In this document: one piece after another, positions 17,012-25,146 of the stretch
Numbering within the stretch: position 1 is the first letter of the stretch
How the letters are laid out: the number at the start of each line of letters is the position of its first letter
Assembly: GCF_019753765.1 (NCBI RefSeq)
Contig: NZ_JAIJZW010000001.1
Location: 684,260 to 748,259, forward strand
DNA from: Microbacterium marinilacus
Lineage (GTDB): Bacteria > Actinomycetota > Actinomycetes > Actinomycetales > Microbacteriaceae
DNA: 64,000 nt
Direction: 5' to 3'
Position numbers and translations under genes: made by a program
Notes under the pieces: model-generated
Database searches by the model: none
The model's input: only the letters and a program-made list of their open reading frames with translations
Told to the model about the DNA's origin: nothing

Positions 17012-18148
17012 CTACGGGAGCGGGGTGTTGCGGCCGGCCAGGCGCGAGGTGTCGACGGTGTCGTGCGCGCCGCGCAGCAGGCCGGCGATGAAGCCTGCCC
17101 CCCACGCGAGGTGCATCGTCGGCAGGACCGCGAGCGTCCAGAGCTTGTCGCGCACTCCGGTCCCGCCGCCCGGCCCGACAGCGACCGCGGCGACCAGCAG
17201 GACGTATGCCAGCACCGGAACGTAGACGGCGGATGCGAGCACGGACAGGGCGCCCGCGATCACCCCCGTCACCTGCAGGAGACCGACCAGCAGGCTCAGG
17301 ACGAGGGCGACCACCAGCGCCGGCGGAGCGAAGAAGCGCGCCGAGTTGCGCATCCCGTAGCGGCGGACCAGCTCGCCCCGCCAGGTCCCCGTGGCGACGA
17401 ACTGGCGAGCCAGGCGATGCCAGCTCTCCCGCGGCCAGTAGGTGACCGACAGCGAGGGGTCGAACCAGACGCGGTAACCGGCCGAACGGATGCGCAGGTT
17501 CAGCTCCCAGTCCTCCCCACGCCGGATGGACTCGTCGAACAGCCCGACCTCGTCGAGCACGGCGCGGCGCATCACGCCGAGGTAGGCAGACTCCGCCTCG
17601 CCCGGCCGATCGCCGCCGTGGTACGCGCCTCCGCCGAGACCGATCCGCGAGTTGTAGGCGCGGGCGACGGCGCGCTGGAAGGGCGAACGGCCGTCGGCGC
17701 GCATGACCCCGCCGACGTTGCCCGCGCGCGTGCGGGCGAGGATCTCGAGGGCGCGCGACGCGTAGCCCGGCGCGATCTCCGAGTGCGCGTCGACCCGCAC
17801 GACCGTGGGATGCGAGCTCGCACGTATCGCCGCGTTCAGGCCCACCGGGATGTCCGCGGCGGGGTTGTCGACCAGCACGATGCGCGGATCCTCCGCGGCG
17901 AGGGTCCGCGCCAGCTCGGTCGTGCCGTCGCTCGACGGGCCGAGGGCGAGGACCACCTCGACGGGGCCGTCGACGTCCTGATCCAGGACCGTCTCGACGG
18001 CGCGGCGCAGGTAGGCGCGCTCGTTCAGCACGGGCATGACGAACGAGACCCCGGATCCGTCCGGCACCGGGGGAGCGTCGCGCCGCCCGTCGTGCCGGGG
18101 CCGGTCCCGCGGAGACGACGGAGGCCGCTCGGCGGGATCGTTACGCAT
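17012..18148 (-). CDS. Family 2 glycosyltransferase with C-terminal membrane segments
   Basis: A 378-residue GT2 enzyme. The GT-A domain opens with VSFVMPVLNERAYLRRAVETV; the donor/metal motif VRVDAHSEI, VGLFDESIRRGEDWELNLRI and the later YWPRESW resemble ExoA-type succinoglycan glucosyltransferases. About three hydrophobic segments follow (about residues 265-355), anchoring it on the inner face of the membrane. It converges with the glycerophosphotransferase pair and is divergent from the third one. GATGAT ends six bases before ATG 18148. It probably adds sugars to the same surface polymer (inference). Confidence 0.85.
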   Translation of the reverse strand: MRNDPAERPPSSPRDRPRHDGRRDAPPVPDGSGVSFVMPVLNERAYLRRAVETVLDQDVDGPVEVVLALGPSSDGTTELARTLAAEDPRIVLVDNPAADIPVGLNAAIRASSHPTVVRVDAHSEIAPGYASRALEILARTRAGNVGGVMRADGRSPFQRAVARAYNSRIGLGGGAYHGGDRPGEAESAYLGVMRRAVLDEVGLFDESIRRGEDWELNLRIRSAGYRVWFDPSLSVTYWPRESWHRLARQFVATGTWRGELVRRYGMRNSARFFAPPALVVALVLSLLVGLLQVTGVIAGALSVLASAVYVPVLAYVLLVAAVAVGPGGGTGVRDKLWTLAVLPTMHLAWGAGFIAGLLRGAHDTVDTSRLAGRNTPLP

Positions 18149-18188
18149 TCGACGATCATCCCACGAGGGGCGCCGAGAGCCCGCTGGC

Positions 18189-18194
18189 TAGGCT
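18189..18194 (+). promoter_or_regulatory. -10 hexamer TAGGCT of a leaderless promoter
   Basis: TAGGCT ends six bases before ATG 18201, and no Shine-Dalgarno sequence is present. This is the third identical copy with identical spacing. Confidence 0.6.
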
Positions 18195-18200
18195 TGTCGG

Positions 18201-19430
18201 ATGGGCATTGCGCGGGACGTGAAGAAGGCAGTCGAGCTCTTCCGGAAGGCCCTCGCAGCCCGTGACGCCAAGCGCGCGATCCGTGCGGCGGTCGCCGCGC
18301 GGCCGCCCCACACCCCGCGCAGCTACCGCGTCGCGGTGTACTTCGCCGACGGCGCGGTGAACATGTACCAGATGCGCCAGTGGTACCGGCCGCTGGCAGG
18401 ACTGGCCGAGGCCCACCCCGTCGTGGTGATGTCGCGCAACGCCACGGGCGCCGCCGCGCTGCTGGCGGACGACGCGATCCCCGTGGCGTACGTGCCGTCC
18501 GTGCGCGACATGGAGCGCTTCCTCGCCTCGCAGGACATCCGCATCGTCCTGTACGTGAACCAGAACACGCGCAACTTCCAGATGTTCCGCTACGGCGAGC
18601 GGTGGCACGTGTTCATCAACCACGGCGAGTCGGACAAGATGTACATGACGACGAACCAGTACAAGGCCTACGACTACGCGCTGATCGCCGGGCAGGCCGC
18701 GCGCGAGCGCCTGACCCGCACACTGTGGGACTTCGACGTCGAGCGTCGCGCGATCGAGATCGGCAGGCCGCAGGCCGACCACTACTCGGGCGAGCTGCCG
18801 TACACACCTGACGAGCGCACCGTGGTGCTGTACGCGCCGACGTGGGAGGGCGACAGGCCGGCCGCGCTGTACGGATCCGTGAAGAGCCATGGCGAGGCCC
18901 TGGTCACGGCTCTCCTCGCCACCGGCCGTCATCGCGTGATCTACCGGCCGCATCCGCGCAGCGGGGTCGTCGACGCCGAGTTCGGCGCCGCGAACCAGCG
19001 GATCATCCAGGCGCTGAAGTCGGCGAACGACGCCGACCCGTCCGCGCACCACGTCTACGACGACGGGCCCGAGCTCGGCTGGCAGCTCGCCGCGGCCGAT
19101 GTCGCCATCGCCGACATCTCGGCGATGGTGTACGACCGTCTCGCCGCCGACCGGCCGCTGCTCATCACCCGCCCGGTCGCCGCGGAGGCGGAGATCGACG
19201 AGGGCGGCTACCTCTCGGCGTGCGAGTGGCTGCGCGCCGAGGACGCCCCGCGGGTGGAGGACGCGATCGACCGCGTGCTGTCCGACCCCGGAGCCACCGA
19301 GCGCCTGCACCACTGGGTCGGCCACTACTTCGGCGACACCTCGCCGGGCGCGGCGACGGCACGCTTCCACGCGGCGATCGAGCAGCTCATGTCGAAGTGG
19401 GACGAGTGGAACGCGCGCTCCGCCCGGTGA
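18201..19430 (+). CDS. CDP-glycerol glycerophosphotransferase family protein (third of three)
   Basis: A 409-residue member with a degenerate acceptor-side motif. Instead of WHGTPLK it has VFINHGESDKMYMTTNQYKA, as in a subgroup of glycosyl/glycerophosphotransferases. The rest is typical: LYAPTWEGDRP (about 213-223), IYRPHPRSGV and AAADVAIADISAMVYDRLA, where TDYSS is replaced by ADISA. It may therefore use a different donor or acceptor from the two upstream enzymes. It is divergent from the GT2 gene and convergent with the MFS gene. Confidence 0.8.
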   Translation: MGIARDVKKAVELFRKALAARDAKRAIRAAVAARPPHTPRSYRVAVYFADGAVNMYQMRQWYRPLAGLAEAHPVVVMSRNATGAAALLADDAIPVAYVPSVRDMERFLASQDIRIVLYVNQNTRNFQMFRYGERWHVFINHGESDKMYMTTNQYKAYDYALIAGQAARERLTRTLWDFDVERRAIEIGRPQADHYSGELPYTPDERTVVLYAPTWEGDRPAALYGSVKSHGEALVTALLATGRHRVIYRPHPRSGVVDAEFGAANQRIIQALKSANDADPSAHHVYDDGPELGWQLAAADVAIADISAMVYDRLAADRPLLITRPVAAEAEIDEGGYLSACEWLRAEDAPRVEDAIDRVLSDPGATERLHHWVGHYFGDTSPGAATARFHAAIEQLMSKWDEWNARSAR

Positions 19431-19482
19431 CCGGATCCGCTTCGTCCGTCGCCGCCACGGCAGAGGAGTCATCCACAGGGTA

Positions 19483-19506
19483 GGAGCCTGGAGGTCGAGC
19501 GGCTCC
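19483..19506. terminator. Short hairpin between convergent genes
   Basis: GGAGCC and GGCTCC flank a 12-base loop between the ends of the third glycerophosphotransferase and the MFS gene. A competing outer stem (GTAGGAG with CTCCTAC, 19480-19527) is also possible. It is a weak candidate bidirectional terminator. Confidence 0.4.
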
Positions 19507-19523
19507 GACGCCGTGGATATCTC

Positions 19524-20996
19524 CTACGAGGCGGTTCCCGCGGGACCGGCGACCTCGACGGCGCCCGCCGCGCGGTCGGTGAACGCGTTCCGCGGCACCA
19601 GCACGAGCGCGGCCGCGGCGGCGAGGCCCGTGAGCCCGCAGACGATCCACACGGTCACATAGCCGGCGAACGAGCCTGCCGTGCCCTCGGCCGCCCCCTG
19701 GGCGCCGTTCAGGAGCGCGATGCCGAACACGCAGGACGCGATCGCGCCGCCGACGGTCTTCACGCCGTTGGTGAGGCCCGTGGCCTGGCCGGTGGCGCGC
19801 GCGGGCGCGGCGGCCGCCGCTGCGGCGGGCAGGGCGGCGACGAGCGCGCCCGAGCCGAGTCCGGCGATGGCCATGTTGGTGACGAGCTGTCCGTACGCGT
19901 CGTGGAACGGCAGGAACATCAGATACCCGACCCCCACGAGCATGCTGGCGCCGATCAACGCCCGCCGCGGTGTCCCGAGCCGCGCGGCGACGGGATAGGA
20001 CAGGGCGCCCACGATCATCGCGACGAGATAGAGGCCGATGATGAGCGAGGTCGCGAAGCCGGTGGTGCCAAGCCCGTACCCGTAGACGGCCGGGTCCGTG
20101 CGCGCGAACGTCGACAGCGGCGCCTGTGCGCCGAGCACGCTCACGCCGAACAGCCCGGCGGTCAGGAACACGGGCCACAGCGCGGGGTCTGCGAACGTCC
20201 GCACATCGATCAGAGGATCGGGGGTGCGCCGCTCCCAGACCGCGAACGGCCAGAGCAGCGCGAGTCCGCCCGCGGTCAGGAGCCAGGCGAAGATGCCCGC
20301 ATCCAGGCGGAGGACGCTCAGGCCGCCCGTGAAGGCGAGCAGGGCGAGGGTCAGCAGCACGACGCCGGTCGTGTCGAAGCGGCCTCCGTGCAGGTCGGGC
20401 GACTCGGTGACGCCGAGCAGGATGACGAAGAAACAGGCCACGACCGCGATCGCCGGGATCAGCAGAACGATCCACAGCGGCAGCGCGTCGATCAACGCCC
20501 CGCCGATGAGGGCGCCGGAGATCGCGCCGGCCTCGAGCGCCGCGACGAGCAGGCCGGCGGCGCGCGCTGTCAGCAGCGCGCCCGCGCCGGTCGCGCGGGA
20601 CCGCGACCAGATCAGGGCGATCTCGAGCGGCAGCCAGACGACGTAGAAGCCCTGCAGCGCCCACGCCGCGAGGAAGACGGCGAACGAGTCGGTGAACGGC
20701 AGCGCGAGCGACGCGGCGGCGGTGAGCGCGGTGGACACCAGCAGCATGCGCTTGTGCCCGACCATGTCGCCGAGCTTCGCGAAGATCGGGACGACGAGCG
20801 CCGACAGCATCAGCTGCGAGCCCTCCAGCCAGTTCACGTCGGCGTCGTGGACGCCGAGGTTGCGCGCGATGTCGGTGAGCATGGGCGTGTAGTAGCCCTG
20901 CAGGACGCCGCTCGTGAACTCCACGAAAGCGAGGAAACCGACGACTCCGAGGAGCGCGCCCAGGCGCGCCCGGGGCGGGCGGACGGCCGCAGTCAT
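19524..20996 (-). CDS. MFS transporter, DHA2/EmrB-like
   Basis: This 490-residue membrane protein has about 14 hydrophobic segments, the count typical of drug:H+ antiporter family 2. Near the start LLGVVGFLAFVEFTSGVLQGYY and VNWLEGSQLM resemble motifs of this group. The loop after the second helix, FAKLGDMVGHKRMLL, is the family's motif A. Its ATG overlaps the M20 peptidase stop by four bases, so peptidase and exporter are made together. The substrate is unknown; a hydrolysed amide product or a drug are options. Confidence 0.85.
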   Translation of the reverse strand: MTAAVRPPRARLGALLGVVGFLAFVEFTSGVLQGYYTPMLTDIARNLGVHDADVNWLEGSQLMLSALVVPIFAKLGDMVGHKRMLLVSTALTAAASLALPFTDSFAVFLAAWALQGFYVVWLPLEIALIWSRSRATGAGALLTARAAGLLVAALEAGAISGALIGGALIDALPLWIVLLIPAIAVVACFFVILLGVTESPDLHGGRFDTTGVVLLTLALLAFTGGLSVLRLDAGIFAWLLTAGGLALLWPFAVWERRTPDPLIDVRTFADPALWPVFLTAGLFGVSVLGAQAPLSTFARTDPAVYGYGLGTTGFATSLIIGLYLVAMIVGALSYPVAARLGTPRRALIGASMLVGVGYLMFLPFHDAYGQLVTNMAIAGLGSGALVAALPAAAAAAAPARATGQATGLTNGVKTVGGAIASCVFGIALLNGAQGAAEGTAGSFAGYVTVWIVCGLTGLAAAAALVLVPRNAFTDRAAGAVEVAGPAGTAS

Positions 20997-22378
20997 GCCG
21001 AGGTCGCCGGCGAGAGGGAGGACAGCAGGGCCACGTGGAAGTCCCGGCCGCGCTCGAGCGACGAGATCTCGACGCGCTCGTCGACGCCGTGGATGCCGGC
21101 GCGCTGCGCCGCCGACATCTCCAGCGGGGCGAACCGGTACACGGCGGGCCAGAACCGGTGGAAGTGGCGGGCGTCGCTGGCCTGCATCATGATGTACGGC
21201 GCCGGCAGGGCATCGGGATAGGCGGCGAGCGAGGCTGCGGCGATGGCGGCGAACTGCGGTCCGTCGATGGGCGACTCGGGGGAGGGGTCGCTCCCCTCGA
21301 GCACCTCTACCGTCACCCCGCCGTCGGCGACGCGGCGGCGGATCCGTCGCAGCGTCCCGTCGACGGTCTCGCCCGGCAGGATCCGCACGTTGAGCGTCGC
21401 GGAGGCACGCGCCGGCAGCACGTTGGCCGCCGATCCGCCGTCCTGGACGGTCGCCGCGATCGTGGTGCGGACGAGCGCCGCCGGCTCTCCGCCCGCGGCC
21501 GCGAAAGCCCGCGCCGTGACGGGGCGCAACGCCGCGAGCGCGCGCAGCAGGAGGGAGGCCGGTCCGTTCGCGCGCTCGGACAGGACGCGGAGCATGCGCG
21601 AGATCGCGACGGGCGTGCGGGCGCGGAACGTGCCCGCACCGAGCCGCGCGACCGCGCGGGCCACGCGCGCCACCGCCGTGGGACCGTGCGGCGCGGACGC
21701 ATGGCCGCCATCACCCTGGGCCGTGAGACGGAACGTGGCGACGCCCTTCTCGCCGACGCCGATCATCGCCGCGCGGCCCGACACGAACGGCAGGGGAGCG
21801 TCGACGACGGCGCCGCCCTCGTCGATGACCAGCCAGGGCTCGACGCCCCGGTCGTGCAGGGCCCGGGCGATCGCGGCGGCGGCGTGGCCGTAGGTCTCCT
21901 CGTTGCCCCCGAAAGACAGATAGACGTCGCGGAGGGGCCGGAACCCGGACGCGAGCAGGTCCTCGACGGCTTCGAGCACCACCAGCAGCGGCCCCTTGTC
22001 GTCGAGCGCACCGCGTCCGTGCACCCAGCCGTCGACGATCCGCCCGTCGAACGGCGGGTGCGTCCAGCCGTCCGTCTCGTCGGCGGGCACCACGTCGAAG
22101 TGCGCCATCAGCACCACGGGCGCGGCGTCGGATGCGCCGGGCCATCGATAGAGCAGACCGAGGTCGGTGATGCGCTCCAGTTCCAGCTCGCGGTGCGCGC
22201 GCGGATAGAGCTCGGCCAGCAAGGCGACGAAGTCCTCGAACGGCTGCGCGCCGCGGGTCTCTCGTTCGGCGCTGACGGTGGGGATGCGGATCATCCGTGA
22301 GAGACGCTCGCCGATGCCGTCGCGGCGCGGCGCCTCGCGCGGCCGCGCGGGGGAAGGGGAAGGGCACGGGTCTGCCAT
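20993..22378 (-). CDS. M20 family metallopeptidase (dipeptidase / acetylornithine deacetylase type)
   Basis: A 461-residue di-zinc hydrolase. Metal-ligand motifs are present in order: VLMAHFDVVPADE (His, Asp), HGRGALDDKGP (bridging Asp) and SFGGNEETYGH (Glu-Glu pair). A later MQASDARHFHRFW supplies the C-terminal His. A dimerisation insert occupies the middle. It should cleave a dipeptide or N-acyl amino acid. ATG 22378 is supported by TAATGT six bases upstream. It is translationally coupled to the MFS transporter. Confidence 0.88.
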   Translation of the reverse strand: MADPCPSPSPARPREAPRRDGIGERLSRMIRIPTVSAERETRGAQPFEDFVALLAELYPRAHRELELERITDLGLLYRWPGASDAAPVVLMAHFDVVPADETDGWTHPPFDGRIVDGWVHGRGALDDKGPLLVVLEAVEDLLASGFRPLRDVYLSFGGNEETYGHAAAAIARALHDRGVEPWLVIDEGGAVVDAPLPFVSGRAAMIGVGEKGVATFRLTAQGDGGHASAPHGPTAVARVARAVARLGAGTFRARTPVAISRMLRVLSERANGPASLLLRALAALRPVTARAFAAAGGEPAALVRTTIAATVQDGGSAANVLPARASATLNVRILPGETVDGTLRRIRRRVADGGVTVEVLEGSDPSPESPIDGPQFAAIAAASLAAYPDALPAPYIMMQASDARHFHRFWPAVYRFAPLEMSAAQRAGIHGVDERVEISSLERGRDFHVALLSSLSPATSA

Positions 22379-22384
22379 GCGCTC

Positions 22385-22390
22385 ACATTA
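22385..22390 (-). promoter_or_regulatory. -10 hexamer TAATGT of a leaderless promoter
   Basis: On the minus strand TAATGT is followed by GAGCGC and then ATG 22378. It would drive the M20-MFS operon. Confidence 0.6.
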
Positions 22391-22584
22391 GGGCACGGCT
22401 GGGCCGGTGCGTGAGCGGGCGGCGCGTGAGACGGCACGCGCGCCGTGGGGCGGCCGGGAATGGCGTCGCCGGGGGATCCGTTGTAGTCTGTGAAGCTCGG
22501 CGCACGACGTCGAGACGGCCCGGCGTCAGCGTCGGGATGGCAACTCCACAGTGCGACAACGCCTCCTTCTTTCGAGGGAATCAC

Positions 22585-22951
22585 GGGGCTGATCGGTTTC
22601 GACAGTGCTTGTGAATCTGCGAGAAGCGGGCCGAGGATGCAGGGTTATCTCGTTAACGCTCCCCGCAAACCAATAAGTGCCGAATCCAAGCGCACTGACT
22701 TCGCCCTCGCTGCGTAAGCGAGCTCGATAGTCCGTCAGACCGTGGTCGATCCCGACACGGATCCTGGCGTCATCTAGGGATCTCGCTGCGTGACGGTGTC
22801 GAGACGTCACGCGGGACTCGTCCTCGACTGGGCTCGTCGACTTAGGTGTCTGTGACAAAGGTCGGAGCCGAGCAGAACGCTCTCACAGACTGCGCCCGGA
22901 GAAGCCCCAGAGACTCGGCGCTGGACGGGGGTTCGATTCCCCCCAGCTCCA
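22585..22951 (+). ncRNA. ssrA: tmRNA (SsrA)
   Basis: A transfer-messenger RNA of about 367 bases. The tRNA-like ends pair as GGGGCTG with CAGCTCC plus discriminator A; the T arm GGGGGTTCGATTCCCCC is complete, and CCA is not encoded. The tag reading frame runs from the GCC resume codon at 22679 to TAA at 22715-22717 and encodes AESKRTDFALAA, ending in the ALAA degron read by Clp-type proteases. Pseudoknot-forming GC segments follow. It rescues stalled ribosomes. The frame upstream of GCC is not part of the tag. No smpB gene is in the window. Confidence 0.95.
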
Positions 22952-22972
22952 CGGACGTTGTCGCATCGAGCG

Positions 22973-23015
22973 GAAGCCCCGCGATCCTTCACGACAGTGA
23001 GGATCGCGGGGCTTC
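22973..23015 (+). terminator. Terminator of tmRNA
   Basis: A long inverted repeat pairs GAAGCCCCGCGATCC with GGATCGCGGGGCTTC, extended by TCAC/GTGA around a GACA loop with one bulged T. It follows the tmRNA by 21 bases. Confidence 0.85.
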
Positions 23016-23036
23016 TCGCGTTTTCGGGGCCGGACG

Positions 23037-23315
23037 TCAGTCGGTCGAGCGCACCGAGAGCAGCGCCCACCCGTCCGGCACCTGCGCCTCCAGTGCCGCG
23101 ACGTCGGCGCCTTGGATCTCGCGCGTCTCGCCCCAGCGCGCCATGCGGCCGACCGCCGTCAGCATCGTCGATCCCTTCGGCATGGTCACCTTGGAGTCGG
23201 TGAGCTGCCACCCCTCCGGCACCTGCGTCCTGAGCGCGTCGCCGATGGCGGCGAGGGAGTCGCCCTCCGCGGTGAGGTCCTGGGATTCGGTGGGACGAAT
23301 GACGCCGATCAGCAC
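23037..23315 (-). CDS. Small protein of unknown function
   Basis: A 92-residue soluble protein I do not recognise, beginning VLIGVIRPTESQDLTAEG. It contains two similar segments, LRTQVPEGWQLTDSKVTM and LEAQVPDGWALLSVRST, so it may consist of two copies of a small alpha-beta unit. The GTG start is supported by TAGACT (23324-23329) eight bases upstream. It lies 32 bases downstream of the lipoprotein gene and may be read with it. Confidence 0.65.
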   Translation of the reverse strand: MLIGVIRPTESQDLTAEGDSLAAIGDALRTQVPEGWQLTDSKVTMPKGSTMLTAVGRMARWGETREIQGADVAALEAQVPDGWALLSVRSTD

Positions 23316-23347
23316 GGGAGTCGAGTCTACCGGCGGGGGCCGCGGCG

Positions 23348-23917
23348 TCAGCGCCAGGTGACCAGCGTGATGCCCTGCTTCGTGTCCGCGAGCAGCACGT
23401 GGTCCTCGCCGAAGGCGTAGGTCATGCCGTAGCCGTCGTCGTCGACGTGCATCGCGAGCTCGGGGTCCTCGCTGACGTAGACGTAGCCGTCCGCCTCCTC
23501 GCGCACCCAGCCCTGCTCCTCCAGGTAGGCCTGGAGCTCGGCGGCGCGCTGGGCGTCGATCGGCGCCCAGCCGTAGATCTGCACGTCGTCGGTCGCCACG
23601 TCGAGGTTGCCCCAGGTGCACTGGATGCCGCCCTCGAGCTCCTGGTCCGGGCCGACCAGGAACGGCTCCTCCTGCGACGACATCCCATAGCCCTCGAAAT
23701 CGGACACGAGCGACTCGGGGATGATCGTGTCGCACGTGGGCTGGGCGTCGGGGTTCGCGGGCCCGGAGGTGGCGTCGGCGGAGGGCATGCCGGTCGGCGC
23801 CGCGTCGGGGTCGGCCGGGTCGGGGGAGCCGGCGCCGCACGATGCCAGCGCGAGCGACGCCACGGCCACCAGCAGGAGGCTCGCGGTCCGACCGCCGACG
23901 CGGCGCAGCGTCGTCAT
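23348..23917 (-). CDS. Predicted lipoprotein of unknown function
   Basis: This 189-residue protein has a lipoprotein signal peptide: basic start (MTTLRRVGGR), hydrophobic core, and lipobox ALAS with Cys27. A Pro/Asp/Ala-rich linker (about 30-60) follows, then a compact outer domain with two cysteines (PTCDTI and IQCTWGN). Its ATG overlaps the stop of the inositol-phosphatase-family gene by four bases. It contains no sugar- or peptide-binding signature, so the role is open. Confidence 0.75.
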   Translation of the reverse strand: MTTLRRVGGRTASLLLVAVASLALASCGAGSPDPADPDAAPTGMPSADATSGPANPDAQPTCDTIIPESLVSDFEGYGMSSQEEPFLVGPDQELEGGIQCTWGNLDVATDDVQIYGWAPIDAQRAAELQAYLEEQGWVREEADGYVYVSEDPELAMHVDDDGYGMTYAFGEDHVLLADTKQGITLVTWR

Positions 23918-24774
23918 CGGGGGCCCGTGTCCGGAGAGGCCGGGCTGTGCAGCACGTCGAGGATCGCGTCGTGCAGCACGCCGTTCGTCGCGACCGCCGA
24001 TCCCGCCGCGATCGTCGGCGTGCCGTCGAACGAGGAGAACCGGCCGCCGGCGGCGGTGACGATCGCCGCCGCCGCCGCGAGGTCGTACTCCTTCACGTCG
24101 AACTCGCCGACCATCTCGAGCCGCCCCTCGGCGAGCAGCATGTACGACCAGATGTCGCCGTACGCGCGGTCCCGCCAGACGCGCCGGGTCAGTGCGACGA
24201 GGGCGTCGAGCCGGCCCGCGCCGTCCCACTGCGCGATGCTCTGGAAGCTGACGCTCGCGTCGTCGAGCGTCGCGACGTCCGACACGCGGATCGGGCGGGG
24301 CTCGCCGCCCGGGGCGCTGGTCCAGGCGCCGAGGCCCTCCGCGCCCCACCAGCGCCGACCGAGCGCCGGCGAGCTGACCACGCCGAGACGCATCGTGCCG
24401 TCGATCTGCAGGCCGATCATCGTGCCCCACACCGGCACGCCGCGCAGGAAGTTGGCCGTCCCGTCGATCGGGTCGATGATCCACCGGCGCGACGACGCGT
24501 CGGCGGAGCCCGCCGCGTCGTCCGATCCGTACTCCTCGCCGAGCACGCCGTCCTCGGGACGCCGCTCGGCCAGGAGCCGGCGCACGGCGCGCTCCGCCGC
24601 GAGGTCGGAGTCGGTGACGTGCGTGCTGTCGGCCTTGCGGGACACGTCGAGGTCGGCCGCGTCGAAGCGCGGCAGGGTCTGGGCATCGGCGGCGTCCGCG
24701 AGGTCGAGCGCGAGGCGCAGGTCCGCGCCGAGATCGCCCTGGGAGACCGGGGACGTGGGCGCGGCGGGATTCAC
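23914..24774 (-). CDS. Inositol monophosphatase family phosphatase (histidinol-phosphatase-like)
   Basis: A 286-residue Mg-dependent, Li-sensitive-type phosphatase. Metal ligands are seen in GEEYG (Glu), IDPIDGTANFLRGVP (the WIIDPIDGT signature) and GEFDVKEYDLAAAAAIV. The sequence YGDIWSYMLLAEGRLEM is closest to HisN-type histidinol-phosphate phosphatases of Actinobacteria, though inositol-phosphate activity is possible. GTG 24774 is chosen because TATCCT ends six bases before it; upstream in-frame starts lack support. It is coupled to the lipoprotein gene. Confidence 0.85.
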   Translation of the reverse strand: MNPAAPTSPVSQGDLGADLRLALDLADAADAQTLPRFDAADLDVSRKADSTHVTDSDLAAERAVRRLLAERRPEDGVLGEEYGSDDAAGSADASSRRWIIDPIDGTANFLRGVPVWGTMIGLQIDGTMRLGVVSSPALGRRWWGAEGLGAWTSAPGGEPRPIRVSDVATLDDASVSFQSIAQWDGAGRLDALVALTRRVWRDRAYGDIWSYMLLAEGRLEMVGEFDVKEYDLAAAAAIVTAAGGRFSSFDGTPTIAAGSAVATNGVLHDAILDVLHSPASPDTGPR

Positions 24775-24780
24775 GGGATC

Positions 24781-24786
24781 AGGATA
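24781..24786 (-). promoter_or_regulatory. -10 hexamer TATCCT of a leaderless promoter
   Basis: On the minus strand TATCCT, then GATCCC, then GTG 24774. It is the best -10 match in the series and settles the start codon. Confidence 0.6.
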
Positions 24787-24893
24787 CCGGCGGACCGTGC
24801 GGTGACCCGGCGGCGCTCGCGCGCATGTCGCGACCGGACACGCCCGAGTCGTGCGCCGGGCCGCGCCGATTGGCGCGACGGCGACCCGCCTGG

Positions 24894-24899
24894 TAACGT
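24894..24899 (+). promoter_or_regulatory. Probable tRNA-Lys promoter -10
   Basis: TAACGT is paired with a possible -35 TTGGCG (24870-24875) at 18-base spacing, about 42 bases before the mature tRNA. Confidence 0.45.
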
Positions 24900-24941
24900 A
24901 GTCCCTCGGTTCGAGAGAGCGAGAAATCCTCTCCGCACCAT

Positions 24942-25017
24942 GCACCTCTAGCTCAATCGGCAGAGCAACTGACTCTTAATCAGTGGGTTCTGGGTTCAAG
25001 TCCCAGGGGGTGCACCA
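24942..25017 (+). tRNA. tRNA-Lys (CTT)
   Basis: The cloverleaf has acceptor GCACCTC paired with GGGGTGC, anticodon loop CTCTTAA with CTT at 24975-24977, T arm CTGGGTTCAAGTCCCAG, discriminator A and an encoded CCA. A very strong terminator follows at once. Confidence 0.95.
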
Positions 25018-25020
25018 TCA

Positions 25021-25059
25021 GCCAGACGGCCCGTCCTCCTCGGAGGCGGGCCGTCTGGC
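25021..25059 (+). terminator. Terminator of tRNA-Lys
   Basis: GCCAGACGGCCCG pairs perfectly with CGGGCCGTCTGGC, with an inner CCTCC/GGAGG extension. Confidence 0.88.
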
Positions 25060-25146
25060 GTTCGGGGACGAATGCGCCCACGGGACCGACATCGGCTGAT
25101 AGACAGAGCGGGGCCGGCACTGCGTCGCCCGGAGGGGAGATCGGTC

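Noticed and set aside
22490..22717. A plus-strand reading frame across the tmRNA
   Set aside because: Only its last 12 codons are meaningful, as the tmRNA tag; the rest is structural RNA.
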